64,000 nt of DNA from Hippophae tibetana (Eukaryota; Streptophyta; Magnoliopsida; Rosales; Elaeagnaceae): NCBI GenBank assembly GCA_037013495.1, contig JAZDXN010000029.1, positions 1,376,501 to 1,440,500 on the forward strand, given 5' to 3'. Each line of letters begins with the position of its first letter. Position 1 is the first letter of the stretch. The notes beneath the pieces are model-generated. The model was not told where the DNA came from and made no database searches. It saw only the letters and a program-made list of their open reading frames with translations. The position numbers and the translations under genes are program-made. Positions 22,761-34,855 of the stretch are shown one piece after another.

Positions 22761-23250
22761 AATAGTTCTCAAAATATATTTTCTAAAGGGAACAAACAAC
22801 TAAAATCAGATTCCTCCAAATAGAAGAAACTTTGGATAGTATATTTTAGTGGGGAAATAAAGGGGAACACACGAATTTATTAAATGGAATCTCCATTTAC
22901 CCTTAAAGGAGTTCCCTTACTAGCTCCTTTAGGCAATTCCTAAGAGCAAAATGCTGATAGATCTACTGAAGGTGCAAAATGTAGAATGAGAACACCAATA
23001 CTACATCTAGTAAGTCCAAGGATGATGCACCATTTCAAGAATTGGGAACATAGAGGTTAATGTGTGAAACATATTATAAAGAAAGATATCCCACTAATCA
23101 TTAGGCCTATATAGAAAAAAACTTTATTTAAGCTATCTAAAAGTTGCTCATGAGCTCCTACTCTTGATATATGGACAAAGAAGGTAACACTTGAGAATGC
23201 ACCCAGACCAAATAATTCGTGTCTTGTATCGATCCATTTAAAGAGACTAG
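22761..23250. other. About 490 bp with no recognised feature
   Basis: No gene and no clear homology within the window; it lies between the broken gypsy 3' region and the 160-bp repeats. Confidence 0.4.
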
Positions 23251-23628
23251 CTCCCTTGAGCTATAATAAGTTCAATGTGAATCTTATTCTATAAAATGGC
23301 TCTAGGATGAGCTTATAACCTATATAGATTAGTTTAAAGTGTTACCTTAAGGTTACTATGAAGAAGCTCTTGGAAAAAGTCCTTAGTTTCAAAATTCCAT
23401 AAGGGGTCAACTCCCTTGAGCTAGATAGGTTCAATGCAAAGCTTATCCTACAAAGAGGCTTCGAATTAGCTCCTAGCCTCTAATTATTACTTCAAAGTGT
23501 TAGTTTAAGCTCACATTGAAGAACCTCAAAGAAAAGGTCCTTAGTAACAAATTTCCATAATTTACCTACTCCCTCATGCCATGATAGGTTCAACACTTAA
23601 AGAAATCCTCCAAAGAGAATCTAGGAAA
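23251..23628. repeat. Tandem repeat with a unit of about 160 bp, 2.4 copies
   Basis: The ctccct...gag/atg...ggttcaa motif starts at 23251, 23411 and 23569 (periods 160 and 158). Units share the ctttaaagtgtta and gaaaa(g)gtccttagt blocks. The array abuts the LTR at 23629. Confidence 0.75.
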
Positions 23629-23990
23629 TATCATATTGATTTAGGTTTTGGCTCAGTTTTGTTAGGACCTAAAAAATAGTAGCAAACTTTAGAAACCAAT
23701 GGAAGACCACATGAAGAGGGTGGTGCTTCCAATTGGACTTCGACGCTTAAGTTATTTAGAGGATCAATGGACTAAAATATATTGTTAAGTATGCTTCTTG
23801 TAGGGTTTGGAGTACTCGTTGTCATAAATGGAATCATAGTTAGTCTTAGATTTTTATGGGAGATCAAAGGTACCTTAGATAGAGATTTTATTATTCTTTT
23901 ATAATGATTTGTATGAGTGACTTTGGAGGTAATCCTAATACTTTGTAAGCTACGAATGCTAGATGTTTGGATTAGTATTATATAAGTATT
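23629..23990 (-). mobile_element. LTR fragment of the Tat-like family
   Basis: Reverse complement of 4150-4493 (shared gtccaattggaagcaccacc block and the aaaacctaaatca end). No PBS follows. Confidence 0.7.
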
Positions 23991-25138
23991 GAGAAATCCA
24001 CATAGTTTAAAAAATTTGAAATAGAGTTCTCTAAATCAAATCCAAAATATTTCATCTAAGATCTAAGAGTTGACTCTAAATTAGCTATAGATAATTAAAT
24101 CGTAAATTTTATTCTCTTGTTTATTATGAAAAGTACTTTATCAATATATTTTTCTTTTACAAACTTCATTTTAATCTTGATGAAAAAGTAACACTAAATT
24201 AATTTTATAAAAAAGATTTAATCTACTTTAATATTACATAAGCGTAACAACATTACTAATATCCTATAGTTTTATAGCCTGAAATACATATTTAAATAAA
24301 TGATCAATAAATTAAACATAACATATAAAATAACACATAAAGATAATTTGAAAAGAATATATTTAAATATACTTTAATAGAATCTCAGTATCATTTCTAT
24401 TCTTAAAGTCATCCAAACATAATTGCTAACATTGTTTATTGGATTGAAAATAGAATTACTACATAAACTAAAATTGCTCAACTCTCAAATGAGAGAATAT
24501 CTTGAAACTACTAAAATAAAAGCAAAGAAAGTTAAGAGTTTAAGAAATCAACTTAAGAATGACGTTGTGGGTATATGGATTACAATAGAATTAGGGTCCT
24601 ATTTATAGTTGTAGGAAAGGAGAAAAATAATGATCAAATGACTAGCATCGCGACTCACATTTCTTTCAAGCCATAGCATACACAGGCTGCACACAATTTA
24701 GAGATCGATCCACTACACTCGTGTTATGGAATACAACATTTCCATGCTACGACCCTCATCAATTTTGGGATGTCTAATTCTAAATCCTTTTGCCTCGTGC
24801 CACGACATATAAAACTTCCATGCCACAACCCATGTTGTTTTGAAAGCTTGGAACCTTTCATTTTTTGATACATCCTTTTTTATATTATGGAGCATTTGCA
24901 ATGCTTTACATATGTTTAAGCTTTTAAAGTTGTAATGGAAGCTTTTAGATATATTCTTCAAATGTTTGTTCAATAAAATCTTTTTGAACCTAAAATACCT
25001 TAAAAACAACAAAACATAAACGTGATTTCAAAAATATAAATTTGTTTAAAATTATAGTAAAACTAAGAAAATAAAAATAAATTTAATCATTTAACATGTA
25101 TAAAATGACGATATATTAAGTCTTTTAAGCACTCATCA
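23991..25138 (-). mobile_element. D-type Athila-like LTR, 3' truncated
   Basis: Starts TGATGAGTGCTTAAAAG at 25138. A TATA box (ctataaatagg, minus) lies near 24600 and polyA-like signals near 24440. U5 is recognisable to about 24000. Homologous to 54678-56451 and to 62455-63420 plus 56452-56793. It is a 3' LTR, since it is preceded on its strand by a 3' region. Confidence 0.75.
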
Positions 25139-25915
25139 AAAACGTCAACCAACTTCTTGCTAATCTCTTAGCAAGAATGGCAAAAAGTTAAAAACAAAAA
25201 AATACAATAATATTAAAGTATACTAAATCATTACAGTAGATTAACACAATTGTATTTTCCATATAAAACATGCATTTAAACTCCTAGGTTACCATAGTGG
25301 ATGAGCTTAAGTCTTATGAGGGGTTTTAAATATGATACCAAAAAACATCAAATTTAAAATGCAAAAATTAAAATTAAATAAACAACCTATAAACAAATAA
25401 AATTTAAAACAAAGTGAAAAAGATAATAAAAAAAATAATAATAACAAAACTTTTAATGCATTTTAATCTCTTCAAATATTACAATTAAAATATATTCTTA
25501 GGTTACCATAGTGGACGAGTTTAAATCTTGTGAGGGGTTTTAGATATGATACCCATAAACATTAAATTTAAAATGCAAAAATTAAAAATAAATAAACAAA
25601 CCATAAATAAATAAAATTTAAAACAAAATAAAAAAGATAACAAAATAAAAAGAATAATAAAAATTCTAATGCATTTTAATCTCTTCTAACATTACAATTA
25701 AAATCTATTGCATAAATTGTTTTAATATTCTAAGAATTCATGATTAATTATAATAATTAGTTGAAAATTACATTCGTATTCAAATAAAAAATATAGCAAT
25801 TAAATTTACACAACTTCAAAGTATGGAAATCAATTTTTTTTTTACTCTATCCTCACAAGACATACTCCATTAATATTGCTTCCAATAAGAGGGAATCTAG
25901 TTTTTACTCCTTGAT
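25139..25915 (-). other. 3' region preceding the D LTR, with tandem duplication
   Basis: Non-coding, homologous to the LARD 3' regions (accaacttcttgctaatctc; ggttaccatagtggac.ag). It stops where integrase copy 2 begins on the other strand. Confidence 0.65.
25285..25712. repeat. 214-bp tandem duplication
   Basis: taggttaccatagtgga occurs at 25285 and again at 25499. The two units stay alignable through cattttaatctcttc and aattaaaat.a. Confidence 0.88.
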
Positions 25916-25929
25916 ATGTATATATAGAG

Positions 25930-27110
25930 AACTACTTAGTCACTAAAAAGCTCCCAGAAGACTTATCACAAGCAAGAAAATTCAAACTCAAGAAAGTTGC
26001 TAAAGAATATGTGGGGGATGGCCCTTATCTTTGGAAACATTGCCCATACCAATTGATAAGTAGGTGCTTACCTAACACTCATTTTTCTTCTATTCTATGT
26101 TTTTTCCACTCTTATGCATGTGGAGGGCATTCAAGGATGCCTTCACCTAGTGTAAGACATGTGATCATTGTCAACGAATAGGTAACTTAGGCCCTTTGAA
26201 TAAAATGCCACAAACACCAATTATTATTGCGTAAATATTTGACATTTGGGATAATGATTTCATGGACGTTTTTCATCTTCTTATGATTATATGTATATGT
26301 TACTTTTTGTGGATTATGTATCTAAATGGGTGGAAGATAAAGCCACTAGACTTAACGACTCTAAAGTTATTGTGGATTTTGTGAAGTCTAACATCAACGA
26401 TGGTGGACTATGTTTCTAAAATAAGACCTCTTAGGCCTTACTTAAAAAGTACAATGTCAACCATAGATTCGTACAACTTATCACCCATGGACAAGTGGAC
26501 AAGTTAAAGTGTCTAATAGAAATATGAAGTCCATCCTTAAAAAGACAATCAAACCCATTAGAAAGGATTAGAGCTTAAAACTAGATGATGCATTATTGGC
26601 ATACAATGTCACCATTCTGGTTGATGTATGTTGAACGTTGTCATCTACCGGTTGAGTTAGAGCATTAAGCATCTTAGGGAGTGAAATAATGTAACATGGA
26701 CTTAGATAGAGATGAAAGACATCAAAAACTACAAATGAATGGGATAAAGTAATTAGAAATGATGCTTATGAAAGCTCGAAAGTTTACAAATATGAAACAA
26801 AGGCATTTCATAATAGTATGATATAAAGTAAAGAATTCACCATTGGTAATAAAGTCCTCTTATTATATTCACACCTTAAAATGTTTCCAGTTAAGTTACA
26901 TTCTCATTGGGTCAGTCCATTTATCATTACTAATGTTTTCTCTTATGATGTAGTTAAAATACAAAGCTCATGTACTGGTAAAAAATTCAAAGTTAATTCA
27001 CACAGGCTAAATATGTACTAAACACCTTATGCACCAATCAGTATAGAGGAGGTGACACACAAACCGACAAATTTGGACGGTTAAAGAAACACATGAGGCA
27101 CCGTCAAGCT
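25930..27110 (+). pseudogene. Ty3/gypsy integrase, inactive copy 2
   Basis: Begins with the same N-terminal block as the copy at 63425 (tatgtgggggatggccc, 'HCPYQLIS') and continues through CDHCQRIGNL, then DNDFMDVFHLLM where the first catalytic region should be. Equivalents of the DD and E regions follow in shifting frames, with a deletion near 26395 that removes part of the core. Stops are numerous. The tail runs to the 'HMRHRQAINVK' block before the 3' region. It is more decayed than copy 1 and cannot be active. Confidence 0.8.
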
Positions 27111-28703
27111 ATCAATGTTAAACTATGCATTCTCAGTGAGTTAACCCACCATATTTGTTTTCTACTCCCTTTTTACTTACTTTTACATTACATATTGCAT
27201 ATGCTTACATTGAAGACAATGTTAGAATTAGATATGAGGGAGTATTAAAACATCACCATCTTTATTTTTATGCTTTATTAGATTAGAATGTTTTAGGATC
27301 CATGTTTTAAGATTAGTATGCTCTAGGTATCATTAGTATTTTCTTTTTTAGTATTTTTTATTGCATTCTTAGAATAATTAGGATTAATAGAAGGGCTTAA
27401 AATCAATCAAATATCCTTTTTTTGTTTTATGGCATCTGTGATGAAATTAGCTAAACAAGTGAGGTCAAAAAGGATAATGAATGTTGATGGAGTCTTGACC
27501 TTCTTTCTAAATAAAGGTAACTTTTTGATAAATTTGCTAAAAACTTACATGCATAATAGTTAAATAGGTGATAAAATGATCTATATGAATGAACTTGTGA
27601 AAAATATTGTGAATCCATTGGAACCTTGCTGTACTTTTAATGAATAAGAATAAGTTTCTATAACATTTCTTCAAGTTTATTAAGGCAAACACTAAATATA
27701 TTTCTTGAAAAAATGATTAAGATAATAGGATTAACTACCTAGGCTAAATTGACCTTCCATTATTATTGTTGTTCTTCCAAGAATGACCTTTTTAGAGAAC
27801 TAATTTAAGCCTACATGAGCTAACTATTTATACCCACTTCTTATCATTTGAATCAATACATTGGCTATACCCTATCGTTCTAGAAAAAAATGGAGTTACA
27901 CAAAAAGAAAATATGTTCTTTGAAAATGATAAAACAAGATTTAAGAGTAACAATTCTACTATAATTAATTAAATGTCTAACATGCACAAATAACCTCTGC
28001 TATAATATGTTCCCAAAAAGAAACATATATACATATAAAATAATAATAATGGGACTAGCTGAAAAAAATTATAAAAAGGGTTGTGTGTGATTCAAAAGAA
28101 AAAAAAGTGGCATGAATAAAAGAAAATATGCCAATAATGATGTTTGGGTGAAAACAATGAAATTTGACCCTATTTTATTGGCATGATTGGTTTTAAGATA
28201 ATATTATTTATAGGTCAATTTCTCTTACATCATAGACTCATGAATTTTTATTTTCCCTTTTTCCTTTAATTTGATGGAACTAGCAATCATAGCCACACAT
28301 TATAACCAAATGAAAGACCTTTTGATTTTAAGGAATACTTTTGGTGTGTGCAGATACAATTTTAAGGAATACTTTTGGTGTGTGCAGATACAATTTTAAG
28401 GAAAATCCTATAGTATCCAATTCAACTCTAAAAAGAATTGTGATGTTTTATAGGGAGGAACACTTTTTCAACTTGTTTATGTTATATGATTTCAATACTG
28501 CTAATTGATACTACATCACATACACTTTGAGCATGATTGTTGTACAGTAGCTGTAACAAAGAGATGACTAGAGAAAATGTATTTATTAGAATTTAAAGCC
28601 ATAATATTGTTAAACCGTTGTGATAAAATGTTAGAAAAATTATTCTCTTCATTTTGGATGTTGACTTTGCTTGAGGACTAAGAAAGAGTAGGTGTAGGGA
28701 GTT
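27111..28703 (+). other. Gypsy 3' region after integrase copy 2
   Basis: Non-coding, homologous to 21961-22760. It contains ACATTGAAGACAATGT (27207-27222), a 34-bp tandem duplication and a short purine-rich stretch (ggtgtagggag) just before the LTR. Confidence 0.65.
28326..28401. repeat. 34-bp perfect tandem duplication
   Basis: Units at 28326-28359 and 28360-28393 are identical, followed by the first 8 bases of a third. The identity suggests a recent event. Confidence 0.95.
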
Positions 28704-29880
28704 TGATAAGAGCTATTTTATATACATTTATATATATTAATTCCTTTACATTAATATATTTTTTATTATAATGAGCAAAATTATTATTTTTATATTATTA
28801 GAAAAATGTTAATTTTTATATTTTTTGAGATTTTGGGGTTTTTATAGATTTTTTATGATTTTTATTTGACAGATAGATATACATGGAAATATTTGTGGAT
28901 ATACTTGGAAGGAAAAATCCAAAATGCACAACCTTCACTGTACGTGAACAGTGCACTCCAAACCCCTAATCTTAGGTGATTACATATGGAACCATATATT
29001 TATTCATTAGACGCGAGAATCACGCACCATATATCCTTTTTGGGTGTAAATAACATTCAATTAGTACTAATACAACTCAAAAACAAATCCATTTTCTCAA
29101 TATAAATACAAAATAACACCCTATAAAATAAGAAATATCATAATTGCATGAAAATTAAGAGAAAAGTTTAGAAAAAAAATACAAAAATTATAGAATTAAG
29201 CTAGAGGTAACAATTAAGAAGAAAAGCATTCAAGAAGCAATTAAAGGAGTCAAAGCACAAAACTAAAGACGAAAATCCAAAGCTTTTTCCCCCTTTCGTT
29301 CATTTTTTTATGAATAATTTCCTTAATTTATTGTTTTTCATGAATAGCTAATTTTATAATTAATTGTGAGTTTCAAAGCCCTAGACATGGATTACAATAT
29401 TTAATAAGATATGTAATATTCTATTCATTTTTTCTTTTTGATTATCAATTAATTCTCAATTTTAATTATTGTATGAATTTATTTGATTATTTAAGTAAAC
29501 AATTAAATAATCAAATTAACCTATCGTTAATCAATTTAGTTGATTTAGTATATAATCACTTAATCAATTTAAATAATTAGTGATAAATTGTATGGAATGA
29601 GAATTAATACTCAATATAATTAAACTGAACTTGTGTGCTTAACCTTCATTCAATTTGCTTCTTTAAAAAATTAATGCTTTTGATATATTCAATTTAGAGA
29701 GCTTACTATAAGTTGTCTATTAAAATGACTTATATTAAGAGTGTGTTTAATTCAATGAATCTATAAGAAGATGTAGAGATTTTTACTTTTTTGAATTTTT
29801 CTAACTTAATATAGTGAATAAATAGGATAATAGAATATGCTTTTGTTGTTTTGCAACACATTCAAGTGGTGGAAAGTGAT
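28704..29880 (+). mobile_element. Gypsy LTR between an integrase tail and a gag
   Basis: Starts TGATAAGAGCTATTTTATA. A TATA box caatataaatac lies near 29098. The right end is not exact; there is no clear PBS near 29870. Integrase copy 2 lies upstream in the same direction and gag downstream, so it could be the 3' LTR of one element or the 5' LTR of the next. Confidence 0.6.
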
Positions 29881-30117
29881 ACTATAATGGTTTTTTTTTA
29901 ATATTTATCATAAATTTTATATTTTATTTTTATCTTTATTAATCTTTAATTGTTATTGAAAAATAAAAAAATATAAAATAATACAAATAATAAAAAATAA
30001 AAAATTTCAAAATATATAGAAAAAATTAAATTTTGTTTTACTCAAACTAAAAAAATATGCTCTTTATATATATATATATAACTTGTTTCTAATTTTTATT
30101 TTCTTTTTAGAGTCGTA

Positions 30118-31540
30118 ATGATGAACCCACGATACAATCTAAGATCAAATTCATAATTTCTGAAGCAAGCAATTCAAATAGATCTTCCAATTCCAAGCGA
30201 CTCATCTTAAGATTTGAATCATTACATTTACGTAGAAATGGTTGTGAATAATCTCAATCAAACTCTTAAGGAGATAGCAATACCAGTTTTATAATAACAA
30301 CCATTACCCATTCAATTCGATGACAATGGTGATGCTTTTGAATTGAAGTCTGGCATGATTCATCTCATGCCTAATTTTCGAGATCTAGTTGGTAAGGATC
30401 TAAAGGAATTTTATGTGGTTTGTTCTAGCATGAAACCTAATGGCACTATTGAAGAACAAGTAAAACTTGGAGCATTCCCATTCTCTTTAATAGATAGCAC
30501 TAAGGAATGGTTGTACTACTTACCATTTGCATAATAAACAGTTGGAATGAGATAAAGCAGCTCTTCTTGGAGAAATATTTCCTACTTCTAGGGCCACTCT
30601 AATCAGAAAAGAAATTTGTGATATTCAACAGTACAATGAGGAGAATTTATATTAGTATTGAGAGCGGTTCAAGAAATTATATGCAAGTTTCCCTTATAAT
30701 CAAATAAGTGAATAGATCTTAATGCAATACTTCTATAAGAGATTGATACCTATGGACAGAAGCATGATAGATGAAACAAGTGGTAAGCTTTGGTTAATAA
30801 GACTCTTGAAACTACAAGGAATTCTATTTCCACTATGGTTAAAAATGCTCAATAGTTAGGCACCCATTCCAACCCACCTCTAAAGGTCAATGAAGTAGGA
30901 TTTTTTAATAATATTGAACAACTACTAAGCATGCTCAGACAAGTTTAAGCTTTTGAAATTTGCATTAACATTGGACACCCAACATATATGTGTCCTACTA
31001 CTCAAGATCCTTATCATGAATAGAAAATGCTATAAGAGGATACCAAGGAAAACAAATGCAAAAATATGATCATACTCTAACACTTGTAATCTAGATTCGA
31101 AGGGTCATCCTAACTTTAGCTATTCTTTAAGTAATCAAGTAGTTGCCCTTAGTCATCCACTAGGTTTTCCTTTTTCAATAAGTCAACAACCTTATTAAGA
31201 GAAACAAAAAATCCTCTTCTATCTCAAGGTAAATCTTTAGAGGATTTGGTAAATATGATAGTATCCAACATAGCTCAATTCCCATAAGATACTATAAAGT
31301 TCTAACAACAATAACTCAGGTTTCAACAAGACACAAAATCTGCTATCAAAAACCTTGAAAATGGATTCAGTGAATTAGCTACTACCATTGAGAAATTAGG
31401 AGCAAAAGGTAAGCATCTTGAAGAAGCTCATAAGGAACAAACCACAATAAATGAGATCAATTATTGCTTATTCAATAACAATCAAATAATTAAGTTCCAA
31501 TTTCTAATTATGAGCCCCAATTCCATTTCTTAACAAGTTC
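30118..31540 (+). pseudogene. Ty3/gypsy gag, decayed (element G)
   Basis: Gag of an Athila/Tat-type element. It opens NPRYNLRSNS, then NQTLKEIAIP. An open part at 30343-30534 reads MKSGMIHLMPNFRDLVGKD, LKEFYVVCSSMKPNGTIEEQ, AFPFSLIDSTKEWLYYLPF. Out of frame follow the 'FLEKYFPTSRATLIRKEI' region, IQQYNEENLY, ERFKKLYASFPYNQISE and PMDRSMIDETSG. A degenerate knuckle 'CINIGHPTYMCPT' near 30960-31000 ends the core. Several stops and shifts make it inactive. A neighbouring protease continues in the same direction. Confidence 0.82.
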
Positions 31541-32148
31541 GCAAAATTCAAGGAGGTACATGAGCAAGAAGTCTTTGAAACTTTTCATACGATTAATATT
31601 TCACTATTGGATGCCATCAACCAAGTGCCACATTATGCTAATTTGTAAAGGAATTGTGCATAGAACAGAAGAAGTTCAAAGGTAATAAAATGGTGAACAT
31701 GTCAGTCATCTTAGAAAGGAAACTTTGACAAAAATGCAAGGATCTAGGTAGTTTCACCATACCACGCGTTATAGGTAACACTAAATTCGAAAGGGCTATG
31801 CTAGATCTAGGAGCTTCAATTAATGTTATACCTTACATGATTTATGCTACTTTAAATCTTGGCCCCTTAAAGAAACCAATGTACCTATCCAACCTGTCAA
31901 TCAATCTAATGCTTATGCAAAGGGAGTCTTGAAAGATGTTTTAGTATAGGTTAATGAGCTTATATTCTAGTCATTTTTTATGTGCTTCATATAAGAGATG
32001 GTTCCACTATTAAGTAAACACCCTTACGTTTTGGTAGACCATTCATGAGAAGAACACAAACAAAGATAGATGTGTATAACACAACTCTAACTATAGAGTT
32101 TGACAGAGAGGTTATTCGCTTCAATAACTTTGATGCGATGAAGTACCC
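31541..32148 (+). pseudogene. Ty3/gypsy aspartic protease, decayed, cut by an insertion (element G)
   Basis: Processes Gag-Pol. Fragments in shifting frames include LDAINQVPHYANL (31605), the KCKDLGSFTIPRVIGNT block (31735-31790) and MLDLGASINVIPYMIYATLN (31800-31855). In this block the retropepsin active-site triad reads D-L-G, as usual for these elements. SNAYAKGVLKDVLV follows, then TKIDVYNTTLTIEFDREVIR and FNNFDAMKYP, where the composite at 32149 interrupts the frame. The linker and RT resume at 38363 beyond the duplicated taccc. Confidence 0.82.
32144..32148 (+). repeat. Target-site duplication, left copy, of the composite insertion
   Basis: taccc directly before TGATGAG; identical taccc at 38358-38362 directly after CTCATCA. 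Joining the two flanks over one copy continues the gypsy protease-RT sequence. Confidence 0.9.
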
Positions 32149-33945
32149 TGATGAGTGCTCAAAAAACACTAAAATTACCATAATTTTATGCACATTAATT
32201 GATCAAATATATATATATATTTATATGTTTTATCATATATTTATATAAATTTATCTTTTTCGGAATCACAGGTATTTTTATTATTTTTCAGGTATTTTTA
32301 TTATTTTTCAGGTATTTTCGCTTAAAAACATAACTTAAAGACTCAAAGAGAAATACTGGAAGCAATACATCATAAATATATTAACAAATAAATGGGGAAA
32401 GGTCAACAAATATGTAAAAATTGGACAAAATGGGTCAAAAATGTCAAAAAGGAGAAAATCGTGCCGCCGCGCCGCCCTGCTACCCAGTCGCGCGCGCCCA
32501 CGCCCATGCCCACACCCGCGCACGCCGCTGCCCATTTCCCCCCATTTTCGCACGCAGCCGCCCCCATGATGTCATGCTGATGTTATCAATGACCTCAGCA
32601 ATTGCACTCCACGTTTTCACAAATTTTTAACATTTTTTCACTCAATTTTTCTCCCCATCCTCACCTATAAATACCCCCTTCTCTTCACTTCTAAACACAC
32701 CTAAAAACACACTTCTCTCTTCTTTCTTTCTCTCCATTTCTTAGTTTTTAGTTTTTTTTTGTTTTTAGTTAATTTCTCTTAGTTTTAGAGTTCTTCCCTT
32801 TTTGGGAAGAACTAGTTATGTTTTTGTAATTTATTAGCTTTTTGATTCAATAAATGGGAGTGCAAATTCCGCTTGGAGGTTTTCCAGCAACGGGAATAGC
32901 ATCAAAGTTCTATAAGGATTTTATTTTCTTTACAGTTATTTTTTATGTTTTACTCTTACATGTTATATTTAATTTGTTTGTGATTAAATTTAACTGTGCT
33001 GGCTATTTATAAACATGATGTAATAATAACGTTGTTATGCTTGCGAAATATTAAATAGGTAAAAATATATAAAATGAATTGATTTTGTTTTTATTCAAGA
33101 TTTTATATTAAGAATGTTAGAGAGAAATATATTATTTTTCATTACAAACTTAAATCTGAAAATTAGATTTTAAGGTTTAGTTATCCGGTCTGATTTAGAG
33201 TAGTGTTCTTTTATTTGTTGGTACAATCGCCCGATAGTTAGAGTGAAGCTCTATTTCAAAAGTTTTTATAAGAATTATTATCTGAAAATGTATTGATAAC
33301 ATGTGTTTCAGTAGTGGTTTTAAAACATGAAAGTTAGCACTCGGATAACTAAATTCTTAGGTTTAATTTGGACACCTTGAATAAAGTTTAAATTGTCTAA
33401 CCCCACCAAATGTGGCATTTAAATGGTTCATTTTCAATCTCTTAGAAAAAGGAATTAATTTAATTAACCAAATTAGTTATCAACCCCACCCATAGGTGGT
33501 AATTGATTTGTTTAGTTAACAAAGAATATCTAACCCCACCAAAGGTGGTACTCATATAAAAAAGGGAGAATCAATAAATATCAATTCAGATCTTTAATAA
33601 CCTAAATAATATGAGGAAACATAATTACTTAGTTATTATATCCATAAATACTCCACTATTTATAAAAGATAAAATTTGCATAAATATTTATTAAATCTAT
33701 GTTTATTTTTTATGTCAGTAGATTAAAAACACAAAACCCAAAACATCGTGATAGAATGTTTAGGATTTAATTTTGTTTTTAAAAGTTTGAATAATAAATT
33801 AAAAACCACATACATTTCTTCCTTAGATCGACCTTGGGAGTATACTTATCATTTTCTACGAAATGATTCGTGCACCTGCGAGAGTTTTACAAATATTAAA
33901 ACCAAAGTATTGGCAAGAATCGGCGATGCCGGTTTTCGCTCATCA
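32149..33945 (+). mobile_element. A-type LTR, plus strand, complete
   Basis: TGATGAGTGCTC to CGCTCATCA, 1,797 bp. TATA box near 32661 and AATAAATGG near 32848. It is shorter than LTR A at 1208-3321 mainly because the GC-rich U3 module is about 105 bp instead of about 300 bp. It includes a 20-bp unit repeated twice at 32271-32310. Confidence 0.9.
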
Positions 33946-34081
33946 AGTTTTTGGCGATAAAAAAAATAAAAAATAAAAATAAATGAATAATTAAATAAAT
34001 AAGAAAAAAAAATAAAAAAAATGAGGAATAAATAAAAACAAAAATAAAAAAAATATGAAAAAAAAATTATTATTATTTTTT
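33946..34081 (+). other. PBS stub and A-rich stretch
   Basis: agtttttggcg matches the start of the LTR-PBS junction, then the sequence turns into A-rich low complexity, so the remaining PBS is lost. Confidence 0.7.
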
Positions 34082-34855
34082 GCTGGAAAACCTCTAAGCG
34101 GAATTTGCACTCCCATTTATTGAATCAAAAAGCTAATAAATTACAAAAACATAACTAGTTCTTCCCAAAAAGGGAAGAACTCTAAAACTAAGAGAAATTA
34201 ACTAAAAACTAAGAAAAATTAAAAAAAAATTAAAAACTAAGAAATGGAGAGAAAGAAAGAAGAGAGAAGTGTGTTTTTAGGTGTGTTTAGAAGTTAAGAG
34301 AATGGGGGTATTTATAGGTGAGGATGGGAACAAAAAGTGAGTAAAAAAATATTAAAAAATTGTGAAAACGCGGAGTGCAATTGCTGATGTCATTGATGAC
34401 GTCAGCATGATGTCATGGGGGCGAATGTGCACGAAAATGGGGCGAAATGGGCAGCAGCGCGCGCGGAGGGCAGCTGGGCGCGCACGGAAATGGAAACAGG
34501 TGCGTGCAGAAATGGAATCAGGAGCGTGCGGGTGTGGGCATGGGCGTGGGCAGCGCGGCGGTGCGAAATTCTCCTTTTTGACCTTTTTGACCCATTTTGT
34601 CCAATTTTTACATATTTGTTGACCTTTCCCCACTTATTTATTAATATATTTGTGATGTATTGCTTCTAGTATTTCTCTTTGAGTCTTTAAGTTATGTTTT
34701 TAAGCGAAAATACCTACAAAACAATAAAAATACCCGTGATTCCCAAAAAAGACAAATTTATATAAATATATGATAAAACATATAAATATATATATTTTTA
34801 ATCAATTAATGTGCATAAAATCATGGTAATTTTAGTGCTTTTTGAGCACTCATCA
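34082..34855 (-). mobile_element. A-type LTR, minus strand, U3 and R only
   Basis: Homologous to 2355-3321 of LTR A, from TGATGAGTGCTC at 34855 to the ccagc just after the AATAAA region. Includes the triple bZIP sites and a GC-rich module different from both other copies. U5 is missing. Confidence 0.9.

Noticed and set aside
34352-34669. ORFs in the GC-rich U3 module (also 32335-32630)
   Set aside because: LTR promoter sequence with unrelated content in each copy; no conserved protein.
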